Of a stretch of 64,000 nt of DNA, positions 31,398 through 40,200 are shown piece by piece (positions within the stretch are counted from its first letter, which is position 1; every line of letters starts with the position of its first letter). The DNA comes from Stenotrophomonas maltophilia (GTDB taxonomy: Bacteria > Pseudomonadota > Gammaproteobacteria > Xanthomonadales > Xanthomonadaceae), in contig NZ_LYVJ01000004.1 of assembly GCF_001676385.1 (NCBI RefSeq), positions 62,001 to 126,000 on the forward strand. Direction: 5' to 3'. The position numbers were made by a program, and so were the translations under genes. A model generated the notes under the pieces. It ran no database searches and had not been told where the DNA came from. It saw only the letters and a list, made by a program, of their open reading frames with translations.

Positions 31398-33628
31398 TGC
31401 GCGTTGTCCCCGCTGCGATCCATGCGCGCATGGCTGCCGCGCCAGCGGTAGGCATGGCCGCCGACGGTCACGCTGTGCTCGCCGGTGGCGCTGCTGTCAT
31501 CGGCCACGCCCAGGGCGATGCGTGCGCCGCTGGCCAGCCGCAGTTCGATCACCTCGGCGTCGCTGCCCCGGGCACGCACGATGTCCCGGATGCGGCTGTC
31601 GGCGCCGTGCACGTACTCGGCGGTGCCGTTGTACTCGCCATGCGGTTCCAGCACGCTGAAGAAGGTCACGTCCTTCTGGCCATCCACGCGCTGCAGCAGG
31701 GCCGGCTCGCGACGCAGGTTGAACTCCGGATCGTTCGCACCGCTTTCCACCAGCAGCGCCTGCGCGGGTGCACTGCTGCCGAAGCGGTAGGTGTAGAAGC
31801 GCCCATCCAGCAGCCAGCCCAGCGTGCGCGGCTCGTTGCCAGGCTTGCTGCGCGCATCCAGCCACAGGTGCTGGTAGCCGTTGTCCTTGCCCAGCACCGG
31901 GCGCTGCGCGGTGAAGCGTTCGGCCTCGAACCCGGTGGTGACGATGTGGCCGTTGAAATGCAGCGGCAGGTCGTAGCGCGCGGCCTTCTCGCCGTGCACC
32001 TGCAGCAGGTCCACTACTACCGGCAACCCGAGATCAGGGTGGCGCAGCAGCGCCTGGGTGCGGGTGAACACCACGCCGGGGTAGGCATCCCGCATGGTCG
32101 CCGAGGCGACCTGGGTATCGGCATCGGCCTGGAAGAACCGCACCTGCGGCGCATGTTCCTCGCCACGCTTCCAGTCACCGTTGAAGTGGCTCTGTTCGTC
32201 GACCACCACGGTGTTGTGGGCCACGGTCTGCTTGGCCCAGCTGCGGTTCTCGGCCAGGTAGATGCCACCGCGCTTGGCTTCCACGTTGAGGAAACGGGCC
32301 GCGCCGTAATCGGTGACCACCGCATTGCCGTTGTCGTAGAACAGCCAGTTGAGCTTGTCGAAGTGGCCGTGGCCCATGCCCTGCATGGTGTCCTTCTGCA
32401 CCAGTGCCTGGCCGCGCTCGCCACCCATGCGCAGGATTGCCAGCCCGCCGCGGTCGCCCTCGGGGCCATCACGCAGCAGCATCGGGCGATACTCGAAGGG
32501 TTTGGCCTTGTTGGCCGCCAGCGCCTGCGCCACCAGCAGGCCCTCCGGGGACAGCAGCAGGCGCTTCTGCTCCTGCGCGATCGACAGCAGGCGATCATCG
32601 CCGGTGCGCGCGTAGGCAATGCCGATGCCGGCCACCAGTTCCTCGGTATCGATGCCCTTGTCGAGGATCGCGTCGTTGATCGGGAAGAACAGGCCGTTGT
32701 AGCTGGTCTGCACCAGCACATCCACCGCCTTCAGCAGCACCCCGTCGCGGCGCTGGAAGATCTTCCGTTGCGGTTCGTTGCACTCGATCGCATTGGCAAG
32801 CAGCAGGAACGGGGCCAGGGCATAGCGCTGGTAGTACGGGCCTTCCTCGTAATAGCCATCGGGCGAGAACAGCAGGTCGATCTGGCGCAGGAAGCCGAAC
32901 TGGTCATCCTTCCGGCTGCCCCGCAGCGACTTCTCCACCAGCTCCGGATCGCGCAGCACGTACCCGGTCAGGCCGGTGGCGGCTACCGCCCAGGTCGCGT
33001 GGTTGTGGATCTGGTCGTAGTTCTTCGGCTCGCTCACGAGGAACTCGGCCATCGGCCGGAACACCTTCGACTCGATGGTGTTCCGGTCCTCGCTGGGCAG
33101 CGCGTCGCGGATCGCGTCGTAGCCCTGGATCGCATTGACCAGCCATACCGAATCGTTCAGCACCTGCCAGAACACGCGACCGGGAATCTGCCCGCGCCCT
33201 TCCGGGTGCGGGCCCAGCGTGGGATAGAGCCGGGCGTACTGCAGCAGCATGCCGCGCGCGTAATCCACGTATGCCGTGTCGCCGGTCAACCGGTACAGGG
33301 TCCCGGCGGCCAGCAGGGCCTGGTAGTTGCGCTTGTGCTGCTCATGGGTGCGGCCGCCGCCTTTGTCCTTCGGCACGGGCACATTGATTCCAGCCCTCAT
33401 CATCTTTCGCAACGCGGCCTCCGTGCGCGCCTGCTCCGCGGCAAACCATGGGTATCGGCCGCCCTCGCGGGCCATCTGCCGCCACTGCGTGGCAGTGACC
33501 AGCACCGGCGCCGCGTCTGGCTGGCGCGCGGCGGCTGCCGGCGCGGCCATCAGGGGCGCGGCGGGCAACAAGGCGAACGGAGCGGCCAGGGCCATGGCCA
33601 GGGAAACGGACCAGCGCCGCAGCCTCAT
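31394..33628 (-). CDS. PL17 oligoalginate lyase
   Basis: A 744-residue exolyase with a signal peptide (1-30). The alpha/alpha-toroid carries QIHNHATW (Asn209-His210) and GYYEEGPYYQRY (Tyr265/266), the catalytic and substrate-binding residues of PL17 enzymes such as Alg17c; the C-terminal half (about 400-740) is the beta-sandwich heparinase II/III-like domain (GHGHFDKLN, VAHNTVVVD). It releases unsaturated uronate (which becomes DEH) from the ends of alginate oligomers. ATG 33628 overlaps the PL6 stop by ATGA; the long upstream frame lacks signal features. Similar to a PL17 reported for S. maltophilia. Confidence 0.92.
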   Translation of the reverse strand: MRLRRWSVSLAMALAAPFALLPAAPLMAAPAAAARQPDAAPVLVTATQWRQMAREGGRYPWFAAEQARTEAALRKMMRAGINVPVPKDKGGGRTHEQHKRNYQALLAAGTLYRLTGDTAYVDYARGMLLQYARLYPTLGPHPEGRGQIPGRVFWQVLNDSVWLVNAIQGYDAIRDALPSEDRNTIESKVFRPMAEFLVSEPKNYDQIHNHATWAVAATGLTGYVLRDPELVEKSLRGSRKDDQFGFLRQIDLLFSPDGYYEEGPYYQRYALAPFLLLANAIECNEPQRKIFQRRDGVLLKAVDVLVQTSYNGLFFPINDAILDKGIDTEELVAGIGIAYARTGDDRLLSIAQEQKRLLLSPEGLLVAQALAANKAKPFEYRPMLLRDGPEGDRGGLAILRMGGERGQALVQKDTMQGMGHGHFDKLNWLFYDNGNAVVTDYGAARFLNVEAKRGGIYLAENRSWAKQTVAHNTVVVDEQSHFNGDWKRGEEHAPQVRFFQADADTQVASATMRDAYPGVVFTRTQALLRHPDLGLPVVVDLLQVHGEKAARYDLPLHFNGHIVTTGFEAERFTAQRPVLGKDNGYQHLWLDARSKPGNEPRTLGWLLDGRFYTYRFGSSAPAQALLVESGANDPEFNLRREPALLQRVDGQKDVTFFSVLEPHGEYNGTAEYVHGADSRIRDIVRARGSDAEVIELRLASGARIALGVADDSSATGEHSVTVGGHAYRWRGSHARMDRSGDNAQ

Positions 33629-35052
33629 CGATCCACTCCGCTGCGCGTGGACGATGCGGAAACCTCGCCCACTTTCGGATACCAGTCCACGCCGGTCGCC
33701 TCGCGTGCCGTCATCGCCAGTGCCGGATCCGCGCCGATGGCGACCAGCGCGGGCGAGGGCACCCACAGGCCACTCCCCGCCTGCTGCAACGTGATGTTCC
33801 TGCTGTCCACGCCACCCGGGAACACGCTGCTGGCCTGCGGCGACTGCACATTGCCGCTGAAGCTGATGCCGGCCAGCGAACTGCCCGCGCTGGCAGGATC
33901 GGTGCTGGTGCGGTTGGCGATCAGGTTGGAGGTGAAGTGGCTGTTGCTGGCGGCCACCACCATGCCCTTGGCCTCGTCATGGCCGACCCCGAAGCTGATC
34001 TTCGCCACATCCACGAACGTGTTGCGGCTGATCGTGGCATTCACCACCGGCGCGTAGCCGGACAGCGGCGGATCGAGCTGCCCGTCCATCACCGCCAGGG
34101 CCGAGCGATTGCTGGATCCGGCCAGCCGCTCGAAGTAATTGTTGCTGACGACCTGGTCGGCGTTGATGATGCGCACGCCGCCGGTGCCGGCCTTGCCGTC
34201 GCCGAGAAACACGTTGTCGATCACACGGTTGCCGTTGCCATGGCGCAGGGTCAATGCGCCGGCTGACCGGTAGAACACGTTGCCGCGGTAGGTGTTGCCA
34301 CCGGACTTGTTGCTGACGATCTCGGTTTCGCCATCGCAGCCCTCGAACCAGTTGTTCTCCACGGTGCTGTTGGAATCGCTCAGCGAGGTATCGCTGGTGC
34401 CGACGCGGATCGTCTCGCCACCGTTGACGCCCAGCGCTGGGCGCGGGCCGAACCAGTTGTGGTCGATGCGGTGCTGGTTGTCCAGGCCCTGGGTGGCATC
34501 GCGCACCACCACCACCGTGGGCCCGGCGTTGGTCTTGCCGCGCAGCTGGCTATGATCCAACCGGTTGTGGCTGCCATACAGCGACACCCAGTAGTCCTGG
34601 TCGCTGGCATCGGGGTTGGTGTAGCCGTCGATCACCAGGCCGGTCACCCGGCTGTGATGGGCCACCGCTTTGCTGGATTCGCGGAATGCCACGACCGCAT
34701 CGCCCGGTGTGTAGCCGTTGCGGAACACCAGGTTGGACACCTGCAGGTAGCTCCCTGCCAGGCGCAGGTCCGAGCGCCCGCTGAGGACCACCTTGCCGGC
34801 AGTCTGCGCGCGCAGCACGATCGGCGCTGCTGCCGTGCCTTCGGCCTTCAGCAGCAGTCGGGCGTCGGTCCAGGTGCCGTCCGCCATCACGATTTCATCG
34901 CCGGGCTGCAGCGCGGAGGCGGCGGTAGCGAACTCAGCGGCATCGTGGACGAGCCAGCTCGCGGCGATTGCTGGCGAGGTGGCCAGGCAAAAGGCCAGTC
35001 CAGTGGTCAGGCAAAGGAATGGCGGGTGGTCGAGTAGGGAACCCATGCGCAT
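33625..35052 (-). CDS. PL6 alginate lyase (chondroitinase-B-like)
   Basis: A 475-residue secreted right-handed beta-helix protein. Signal peptide about 1-31 (ending ATSPAIAA). The PL6 active site is visible: Lys249 in EIVSNKSGGNTYRGN and Arg270 in LTLRHGNGN, the pair corresponding to Lys250/Arg271 of chondroitinase B. Repeated NxFxxxxG strands form the helix. It would cleave alginate, often poly-MG or poly-M blocks, to oligomers for import. It is the first gene of the leftward operon, read from a promoter region holding the TTGGTATG sites. ATG 35052 follows GGAAGGA by about 5 nt; ATG 35046 is possible. Confidence 0.9.
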   Translation of the reverse strand: MRMGSLLDHPPFLCLTTGLAFCLATSPAIAASWLVHDAAEFATAASALQPGDEIVMADGTWTDARLLLKAEGTAAAPIVLRAQTAGKVVLSGRSDLRLAGSYLQVSNLVFRNGYTPGDAVVAFRESSKAVAHHSRVTGLVIDGYTNPDASDQDYWVSLYGSHNRLDHSQLRGKTNAGPTVVVVRDATQGLDNQHRIDHNWFGPRPALGVNGGETIRVGTSDTSLSDSNSTVENNWFEGCDGETEIVSNKSGGNTYRGNVFYRSAGALTLRHGNGNRVIDNVFLGDGKAGTGGVRIINADQVVSNNYFERLAGSSNRSALAVMDGQLDPPLSGYAPVVNATISRNTFVDVAKISFGVGHDEAKGMVVAASNSHFTSNLIANRTSTDPASAGSSLAGISFSGNVQSPQASSVFPGGVDSRNITLQQAGSGLWVPSPALVAIGADPALAMTAREATGVDWYPKVGEVSASSTRSGVDR

Positions 35053-35157
35053 TGTGTCCTTCCGGAGACGGCTATGCCGTCGTTTCAGAGGTGTGTGCAG
35101 ACCAGTTGCGGGACCTTTGTAAGCCAGTGTTCGCGCAAAGTCATGCTGCGTTAGCAC

Positions 35158-35222
35158 ATTAAATTGCCGCAGATTGGTATGAAACAAAGGCATTCGATAG
35201 AGAACATACCAATTGGTTGACA
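35158..35222. promoter_or_regulatory. Divergent promoter elements for the PL6 operon and TonB receptor
   Basis: A perfect -35 hexamer TTGACA (35217-35222) points toward the receptor gene, although no good -10 follows at 17 bp. On the reverse strand TTTAAT (35163-35158) is a fair -10 for the PL6 operon. Both overlap or adjoin the operator half-sites at 35173-35213. Confidence 0.35.
35173..35213. promoter_or_regulatory. Inverted TTGGTATG operator half-sites between PL6 and the TonB receptor
   Basis: ATTGGTATG (35173-35181) and CATACCAAT (35205-35213) form a perfect 9-bp inverted repeat with a 23-bp spacer (about three helical turns between centres). The half-site TTGGTAT equals half of the UxuR/ExuR operator TTGGTATACCAA known for FadR-type GntR regulators. 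The GntR gene at 38286 is the likely binder and would control both directions. Confidence 0.7.
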
Positions 35223-35291
35223 TTTTGATGTTGCCATGCCGAAGCTGCGTCCACGCCTGGCATGCAGGCGATCCTTTGGGAGGAGGAAACC

Positions 35292-38183
35292 ATGCGGCGA
35301 CCCGCCGGAGCAGTGCACAGCATCTCGTTGTCCCCCACACCCTTGGTCGTAGCGTTGCTCGCCGTGCTGGCGGGCCTGCCCACGGCCCAGGCGCAATCCA
35401 GCACGGAAGCGGCAGGGCAGGATCCCACCACGCTGGACCAGGTGCAGGTCACGGGCATCCGCGAATCGATGCAGAGTTCCATCAACAAGAAGCGCGACGA
35501 CACCGTCATCGCCGACGTGCTCTCGGCCGATGACATCGGCGACCTGCCCGCGCCCTCGCTGGCCGATGCGATCGAGACCTTGACCGGTGCCGCCTCGACC
35601 CGCGACAAGACCGGCGCCTCGGAAATCTCGATCCGTGGCCTGGGCGCCTTCCTCAGCAGTACCCACTTCAATGGCCGCGAAATCACCAATGGCAGCGGCG
35701 ACCGCTCGGTCAACTTCAACATGTTCCCCGCCGAGCTGATCAACACGGTGGCCATCTACAAGACCCAGCGCGCCGACATCATCGAAGGCGGCGTGGCTGG
35801 CACCATCGGCTTGGAAACAGTGCGCCCACTGGAGTACGGCAAGCGCTCGGCGCAGATCGATCTGCGTGGCAGCTGGGCCGAGTATGACAAGAAGTACCGC
35901 GACGACGACGGCATCGGCTACCGTGGCACCGCCAGCTACATCGACCAGTTCGAGTTCGGCAACGGTCAGAAGCTGGGCATCTCGCTGGGCTTCCAGCGCC
36001 TGGACGGTACCGATCCGGAAGAGAGCATCACCAGCGGTTCCACCTGGTATGCCTGCGATGGTACGCAGAACGTGGGCAATGCCAACTGCAATGAAGTGTC
36101 CGCGCAGGCCATCGCCAACGGCGCGCCGTACTACCTGGTGCCAAGCAGCCGCATCTACCGCCTCAAGCAGGAGCGCAACGACCGGCAGAGCGAGTTCGCC
36201 GCACTGCAGTGGCGGCCCAATGACGTGGTCGAGCTGAATGTCGATTTCGAGCATACCCAGCGCAACTGGTACGAGAACCGCAGCGATCTGAGCCTGTCCA
36301 ACGCTCGTCGCGGCATCACCCGGCGCGAGGTTGACGAGGACGGTATCGTACGCCACCTGCATGGCAGCACCTCGATCGACTCCACTTCCAACCGCTACTG
36401 GCGCGGCGAGGAATACACCGGTGGAGGCTTGAACCTGATTCTGCGCCCGACCCCGGCGTGGGAGCTCTCTACCGATCTCTCGTACTCGCACACCAATCGC
36501 CTCGACAGCGAGCGGATGACCCGCCTGCGCGCCAACCAGCGCGACGTCAACAATGTCATCGTGCCGGGCATCAGCAGTGGTGCCACCGGCTACGTGGACT
36601 ATGACTGGGACTGGCACGGCGAAGTGCCCAGTGTTGCCCTGGCGCCGAACTTCGACCCCAACAACTGGGACGCCTATACCGGCGCGGCGCGCGTCACCTC
36701 AAGCGCAACGGAGAACGACCACAGGATCAAGGCCGGCCGCTTCGATGCCAGCTTCATGCCCGAGTCCGGTTTCTTCACCCGCATCAAGGGCGGCGTGCGC
36801 GCCAGCCAGGCTGACTATCGCCTGCGCGACAACACCCGGGTAACCGACTACGACCAGCGCGTGGCGGCCGACAAGGCGAAGATCATCGCCGCCAACCAGG
36901 CCTGCCGCGCGCCGTTCCCGCAGGATGACTTCATGGATGCCGCCAGCGGCAACACGATCTCCTCGTGGGCGTACTTCGATCCGAACTGCCTGTACCAGTC
37001 GTTCCGTGGCAGCCTCGACAGCGGGTTGGATCCGGGTTTTCAGGATCCGAACAATGTCGATATCACCGAGAAGACGCGCGCCCTCTATCTGATGGGTGAG
37101 TTCAGCAGCAGCCTGTTCGGCTTGCCGGTGACCGGCAACCTCGGCCTGCGCTGGGTCAAGACCGATGTGCGTTCTGAGGGCGTGCGTACCGGGCTGCGTA
37201 TCCAGGACAACGGTGACGGCACGATCCGCCTGCAACCCACCGGCGAGTACACCACGCAGGTGTTCAAGGCGGGCAACGACAAGCTGCTGCCCAGCCTCAA
37301 CGCGGCCTTCGAACTGCGCCCGGACGTGTTGCTGCGGGTCGGTGCATACCGCGCGATGTCACGGCCGGACATCGCTGCGCTGGGCGCCGGGCGTACCATC
37401 AACGTGAGCAGCGATGCCACCTACGGCAATCTGGCCGACGCGCTGGATGACATCAGCGCCAGCGGCAACCCCGCTGCGCAACCACTGATGTCCTGGAACG
37501 GCGACCTTTCCCTGGAGTGGTACCCGAACCCGGACACGATGCTGGCCGGCGCGGTGTACTGGAAGCAGTTCAACGGCGGCACCGCCACCGCGCTGGTGCC
37601 GGAGACCTACACCATCGACGGCCAGAGCGTGACCGTGCCAGTGCGCCAGCAGGTAACCACCGACGAGGACAGCACGCTGACCGGCTTCGAGCTGACCGCC
37701 ACCCATCGACTGTCGTACCTGCCCAAGCCGTTCGACGGTCTGGGCTTCAAGGTCAGTTACAACTACGCCGATGCCGACTATCAGACCCAGGACTCACGAC
37801 TGGGCGAGCAGCTGGCCAGTGATGGCACGATCATTCCGGCGATCGTGCCGCCGGCGGGCCTCAGCGGCTTCTCGCGGCACGTCCTGTCCGGCTCGATCTA
37901 CTGGGACGTCGGGCGCTTCAACATCCAGGCCATCGGCAAGTTCCGCTCGCACTACTACCAGGACTTCACCGGCAACACCGCGCAGCAGAACCGCTACTAC
38001 GATGACAACACCAGCGTGGACCTGCGCCTGCGCTACCGGGTGAACAAGCAGTTGTCCCTGTCGCTGGAGATGATGAACCTGACCAACGAGCCGCGCGTGG
38101 CCTACCAGCCGCTTTATGGGAACTTCCGCGAAGTGGTGACCTACGGGCGGCGTGCGTATTTCGGTGTACGATACACGTTCTGA
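35292..38183 (+). CDS. TonB-dependent receptor for alginate oligosaccharides
   Basis: A 963-residue outer-membrane receptor. Signal peptide about 1-34 (ending TAQAQ). The plug domain follows (DQVQVTGIRESMQSSINKKR, then EISIRGLGAFLSSTHFNG) and the barrel ends GRRAYFGVRYTF with terminal Phe. The TonB-dependent carbohydrate receptors of Xanthomonadaceae look like this. Its divergent placement to the PL6/PL17 operon and the shared operator region point to alginate oligomers as cargo. ATG 35292 follows AGGAGG by 5 nt, a strong site, and is preferred to the upstream frame beginning at 35262. Confidence 0.92.
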   Translation: MRRPAGAVHSISLSPTPLVVALLAVLAGLPTAQAQSSTEAAGQDPTTLDQVQVTGIRESMQSSINKKRDDTVIADVLSADDIGDLPAPSLADAIETLTGAASTRDKTGASEISIRGLGAFLSSTHFNGREITNGSGDRSVNFNMFPAELINTVAIYKTQRADIIEGGVAGTIGLETVRPLEYGKRSAQIDLRGSWAEYDKKYRDDDGIGYRGTASYIDQFEFGNGQKLGISLGFQRLDGTDPEESITSGSTWYACDGTQNVGNANCNEVSAQAIANGAPYYLVPSSRIYRLKQERNDRQSEFAALQWRPNDVVELNVDFEHTQRNWYENRSDLSLSNARRGITRREVDEDGIVRHLHGSTSIDSTSNRYWRGEEYTGGGLNLILRPTPAWELSTDLSYSHTNRLDSERMTRLRANQRDVNNVIVPGISSGATGYVDYDWDWHGEVPSVALAPNFDPNNWDAYTGAARVTSSATENDHRIKAGRFDASFMPESGFFTRIKGGVRASQADYRLRDNTRVTDYDQRVAADKAKIIAANQACRAPFPQDDFMDAASGNTISSWAYFDPNCLYQSFRGSLDSGLDPGFQDPNNVDITEKTRALYLMGEFSSSLFGLPVTGNLGLRWVKTDVRSEGVRTGLRIQDNGDGTIRLQPTGEYTTQVFKAGNDKLLPSLNAAFELRPDVLLRVGAYRAMSRPDIAALGAGRTINVSSDATYGNLADALDDISASGNPAAQPLMSWNGDLSLEWYPNPDTMLAGAVYWKQFNGGTATALVPETYTIDGQSVTVPVRQQVTTDEDSTLTGFELTATHRLSYLPKPFDGLGFKVSYNYADADYQTQDSRLGEQLASDGTIIPAIVPPAGLSGFSRHVLSGSIYWDVGRFNIQAIGKFRSHYYQDFTGNTAQQNRYYDDNTSVDLRLRYRVNKQLSLSLEMMNLTNEPRVAYQPLYGNFREVVTYGRRAYFGVRYTF

Positions 38184-38190
38184 ACAGGGC

Positions 38191-38211
38191 GGCGCGGCCA
38201 GTGGTCGCGCC
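38191..38211 (+). terminator. Hairpin after the alginate TonB receptor gene
   Basis: GGCGCG (38191-38196), 9-nt loop with an inner CCA/TGG pair, CGCGCC (38206-38211), starting 8 nt after the receptor stop. There is no T-run, so it may stabilise or weakly terminate the transcript before the GntR gene. Confidence 0.35.
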
Positions 38212-38285
38212 GTCGCTCCAACCGGACCCTTGCCGGCCGCGGTGGCAGGGCAGGGACCCGGAAGGAATCGCCAAGGGTCAGCCGC

Positions 38286-39029
38286 ATGTCCGCCAACCGC
38301 CTTTACCAGACCATCGCTGCCAAGCTCCGCAAGCTGATCGAGGACGGCGAATTTCCGCCAGGCTCGCGGCTGCCGGGCGAGCGTGAACTGGCCGAACGGT
38401 TCGGGGTCAGCCGGGTGACCATCCGCGAAGCCGAGATCGCGCTGGAGGCACAAGGCTGGATTGCCATCCGCATCGGTTCGGGCGTGCATGTGAAGCCGCG
38501 CCCGGCGCAGGCGTCCGGCGGGCTGCCGGATGTCAGCGCCTTCGACCTGACTGCCGCCCGTGCGGTGTTCGAGGCCGAGGCCGCGGCGCTGGCTGCCAGC
38601 AACCTGGATGATGCCGGCATTGCCGAGCTGCAGGTGCTGGCCGAAGCGCTGTGCCGTCGCGACCTGAGCGACGCGGAAGCCGGCGAGTACGATCGCCGCT
38701 TCCACCTGACCATCGCGCGGCTGTCCGGCAACCCGGTGGTGGAGTATTTCGTGCAGCAGATCTGGCGCATGCGCAGCGAATTGCCGCGGGTGACCGAAGT
38801 CTACGCGCGGGTCTGCCACGACGACGGTGCCAGCCGCGCCGATGAGCACATGGCGATCTTCGAGGCGCTGCGCGCCCGCGATCCGGTGGCGGCACGCAAT
38901 GCCATGCGCCATCACTTCCAGCGCCTGTTCGAAGCCATGCTGCAGGCTACCGAAAGCCAGGCATTGGAAGAGATCCGCCGGCGCACGCAGCAGGACCGCG
39001 AACGGTTCCTGGCGACGACGCGGATCTGA
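38286..39029 (+). CDS. FadR-subfamily GntR regulator, candidate alginate repressor
   Basis: A 247-residue regulator. The N-terminal winged HTH (about 8-70) has the GntR signature LPGERELAERFGVSRVTIRE. The C-terminal FCD helical domain (about 90-230) keeps the metal-binding pattern (D/RRFHLTIA, then HDDGASRADEHMAIF and RNAMRHHFQRLF, with His residues). FadR-type proteins such as UxuR/ExuR sense uronates. It is directly downstream of the receptor gene, and the TTGGTATG half-sites upstream of both transcription units match the UxuR/ExuR type. Ligand probably KDG or DEH. Confidence 0.88.
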   Translation: MSANRLYQTIAAKLRKLIEDGEFPPGSRLPGERELAERFGVSRVTIREAEIALEAQGWIAIRIGSGVHVKPRPAQASGGLPDVSAFDLTAARAVFEAEAAALAASNLDDAGIAELQVLAEALCRRDLSDAEAGEYDRRFHLTIARLSGNPVVEYFVQQIWRMRSELPRVTEVYARVCHDDGASRADEHMAIFEALRARDPVAARNAMRHHFQRLFEAMLQATESQALEEIRRRTQQDRERFLATTRI

Positions 39030-39374
39030 AGGGCGCTTTGCTTCGTCAGAAACGCTTGTATCCGCGCGCTCGCAGCAGGAGCATCGACTTCCTTCTGCCC
39101 GTGCCTGCTTGATTTCAACTCTACGGTGCCGAACTGCACCGCCCTGCCGCGTGCTGACGCGCACGATGCGCAGCCTCGCGTCATTCCATCAAGGCGCTCA
39201 TCCCTGGCCTGCTGCATGGCCGTGCGCACCGGCATGCCAGTGCTTCCACACCCACGTGAGGTGATAGGGACTCCGGGCGGATGTCCCGTGGCGACTCGTT
39301 TCTCATCTCCTGAGACAGGACCTTGCCAATCTGCAGCGACACTTGGAGCACTGTTGAGTCGAGGAGCATGTACA
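39030..39374. other. 345-nt gap without a recognised gene
   Basis: Neither strand holds a credible frame with start and ribosome site. The region leads into a lower-GC gene. I see no strong hairpin, repeat or operator here. Confidence 0.5.
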
Positions 39375-40121
39375 TTGGATGCCGTTGAAATAGCCAAGGT
39401 GATGCAGAGTGGGGACCTCATTGCCGTCACGATCGTTGCCGGACTGGGGGCAGTACCCCTGATCAAGGGCCTTCATGCATTGGTGCACGGTCGACACCAG
39501 CGGCGAAGGGAGTTTCTTGAGATATGGAAGGAGGGCAGCCTCAACAGGGATGATCTGTGGCTGGAGGAAGCCATTCGGCATCTATCTGGAACATCCATGT
39601 CAGCGAAGCTGATCCGCCACCTCGCGCAACTGGAGTGGCCATCGGTGAAGTTGCGCAAGCTTGCCATGAATTCCAGGTTCTTCGAATTCGACGAAGAACG
39701 GAAAAGGGTAGCCTGGAGAGCCCGTTGGCGCGAACGAGGCGCTCTGCTTCAGCTCGAAATGGCTGGCTGCCTAGTTGGCTATGTAGTGTTTTCAATCCTC
39801 GGCTTTGGTCTGACCCTGACTGATGGCCCTCAGGGACTCTTCGACGGCGCATCGCCAGTCGTCGTCGGCGTCTTGTCCATCGCGGTGGCATTCTCGAGTT
39901 TTTGGCACTTCATCTCTCTTGTCGAATCCCGTTCGGCGTTTCTGCTCGTCAACGGCCTGACCCGTGCAGGACTATGGGCTTCACTGCGAAAGAAGTGGGT
40001 CACCAGGCGCGCAGGGAATGCCGTTGTATGCCAACGGCCCTTTGTGGAAGATGGCCAGCACGGCCGGGGGGCGCCTTTGAAGACGGCAGGCGGAGTCGCG
40101 TGCGCGGACGCAGCACCCTGA
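39375..40121 (+). CDS. Membrane protein of unknown function, atypical composition
   Basis: A 248-residue protein with a TTG start preceded by GAGGAG at 8 nt; longer in-frame sequence upstream is not protein-like. It has hydrophobic segments at about 12-30 (LIAVTIVAGLGAVPLI), 135-155 (GCLVGYVVFSILGFGLTL) and 165-188 (VVVGVLSIAVAFSSFWHFIS), with a charged cytosolic stretch between the first two (REFLEIWKEGSLNRDDLWLE). No family recognised. Codon use is visibly less GC-rich than its neighbours (many gtt, gaa, ttc/ttt, cga), which suggests later acquisition. The last 45 residues (after KKWVTRR) look less conserved. Alternative starts downstream include ATG 39402. Confidence 0.6.
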   Translation: MDAVEIAKVMQSGDLIAVTIVAGLGAVPLIKGLHALVHGRHQRRREFLEIWKEGSLNRDDLWLEEAIRHLSGTSMSAKLIRHLAQLEWPSVKLRKLAMNSRFFEFDEERKRVAWRARWRERGALLQLEMAGCLVGYVVFSILGFGLTLTDGPQGLFDGASPVVVGVLSIAVAFSSFWHFISLVESRSAFLLVNGLTRAGLWASLRKKWVTRRAGNAVVCQRPFVEDGQHGRGAPLKTAGGVACADAAP

Positions 40122-40200
40122 TACTCCTGGCTTGGCCCGGGTGGCGCGATGCAAGAGCTGCCTGGTCGCATTCCAGGCCGGTGTCTGGCCCGCGCTGCCT

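Noticed and set aside
31397..34057. Open frame of 886 codons on the forward strand over the lyase genes
   Set aside because: Shadow of PL17 and PL6, both with intact catalytic residues on the reverse strand.
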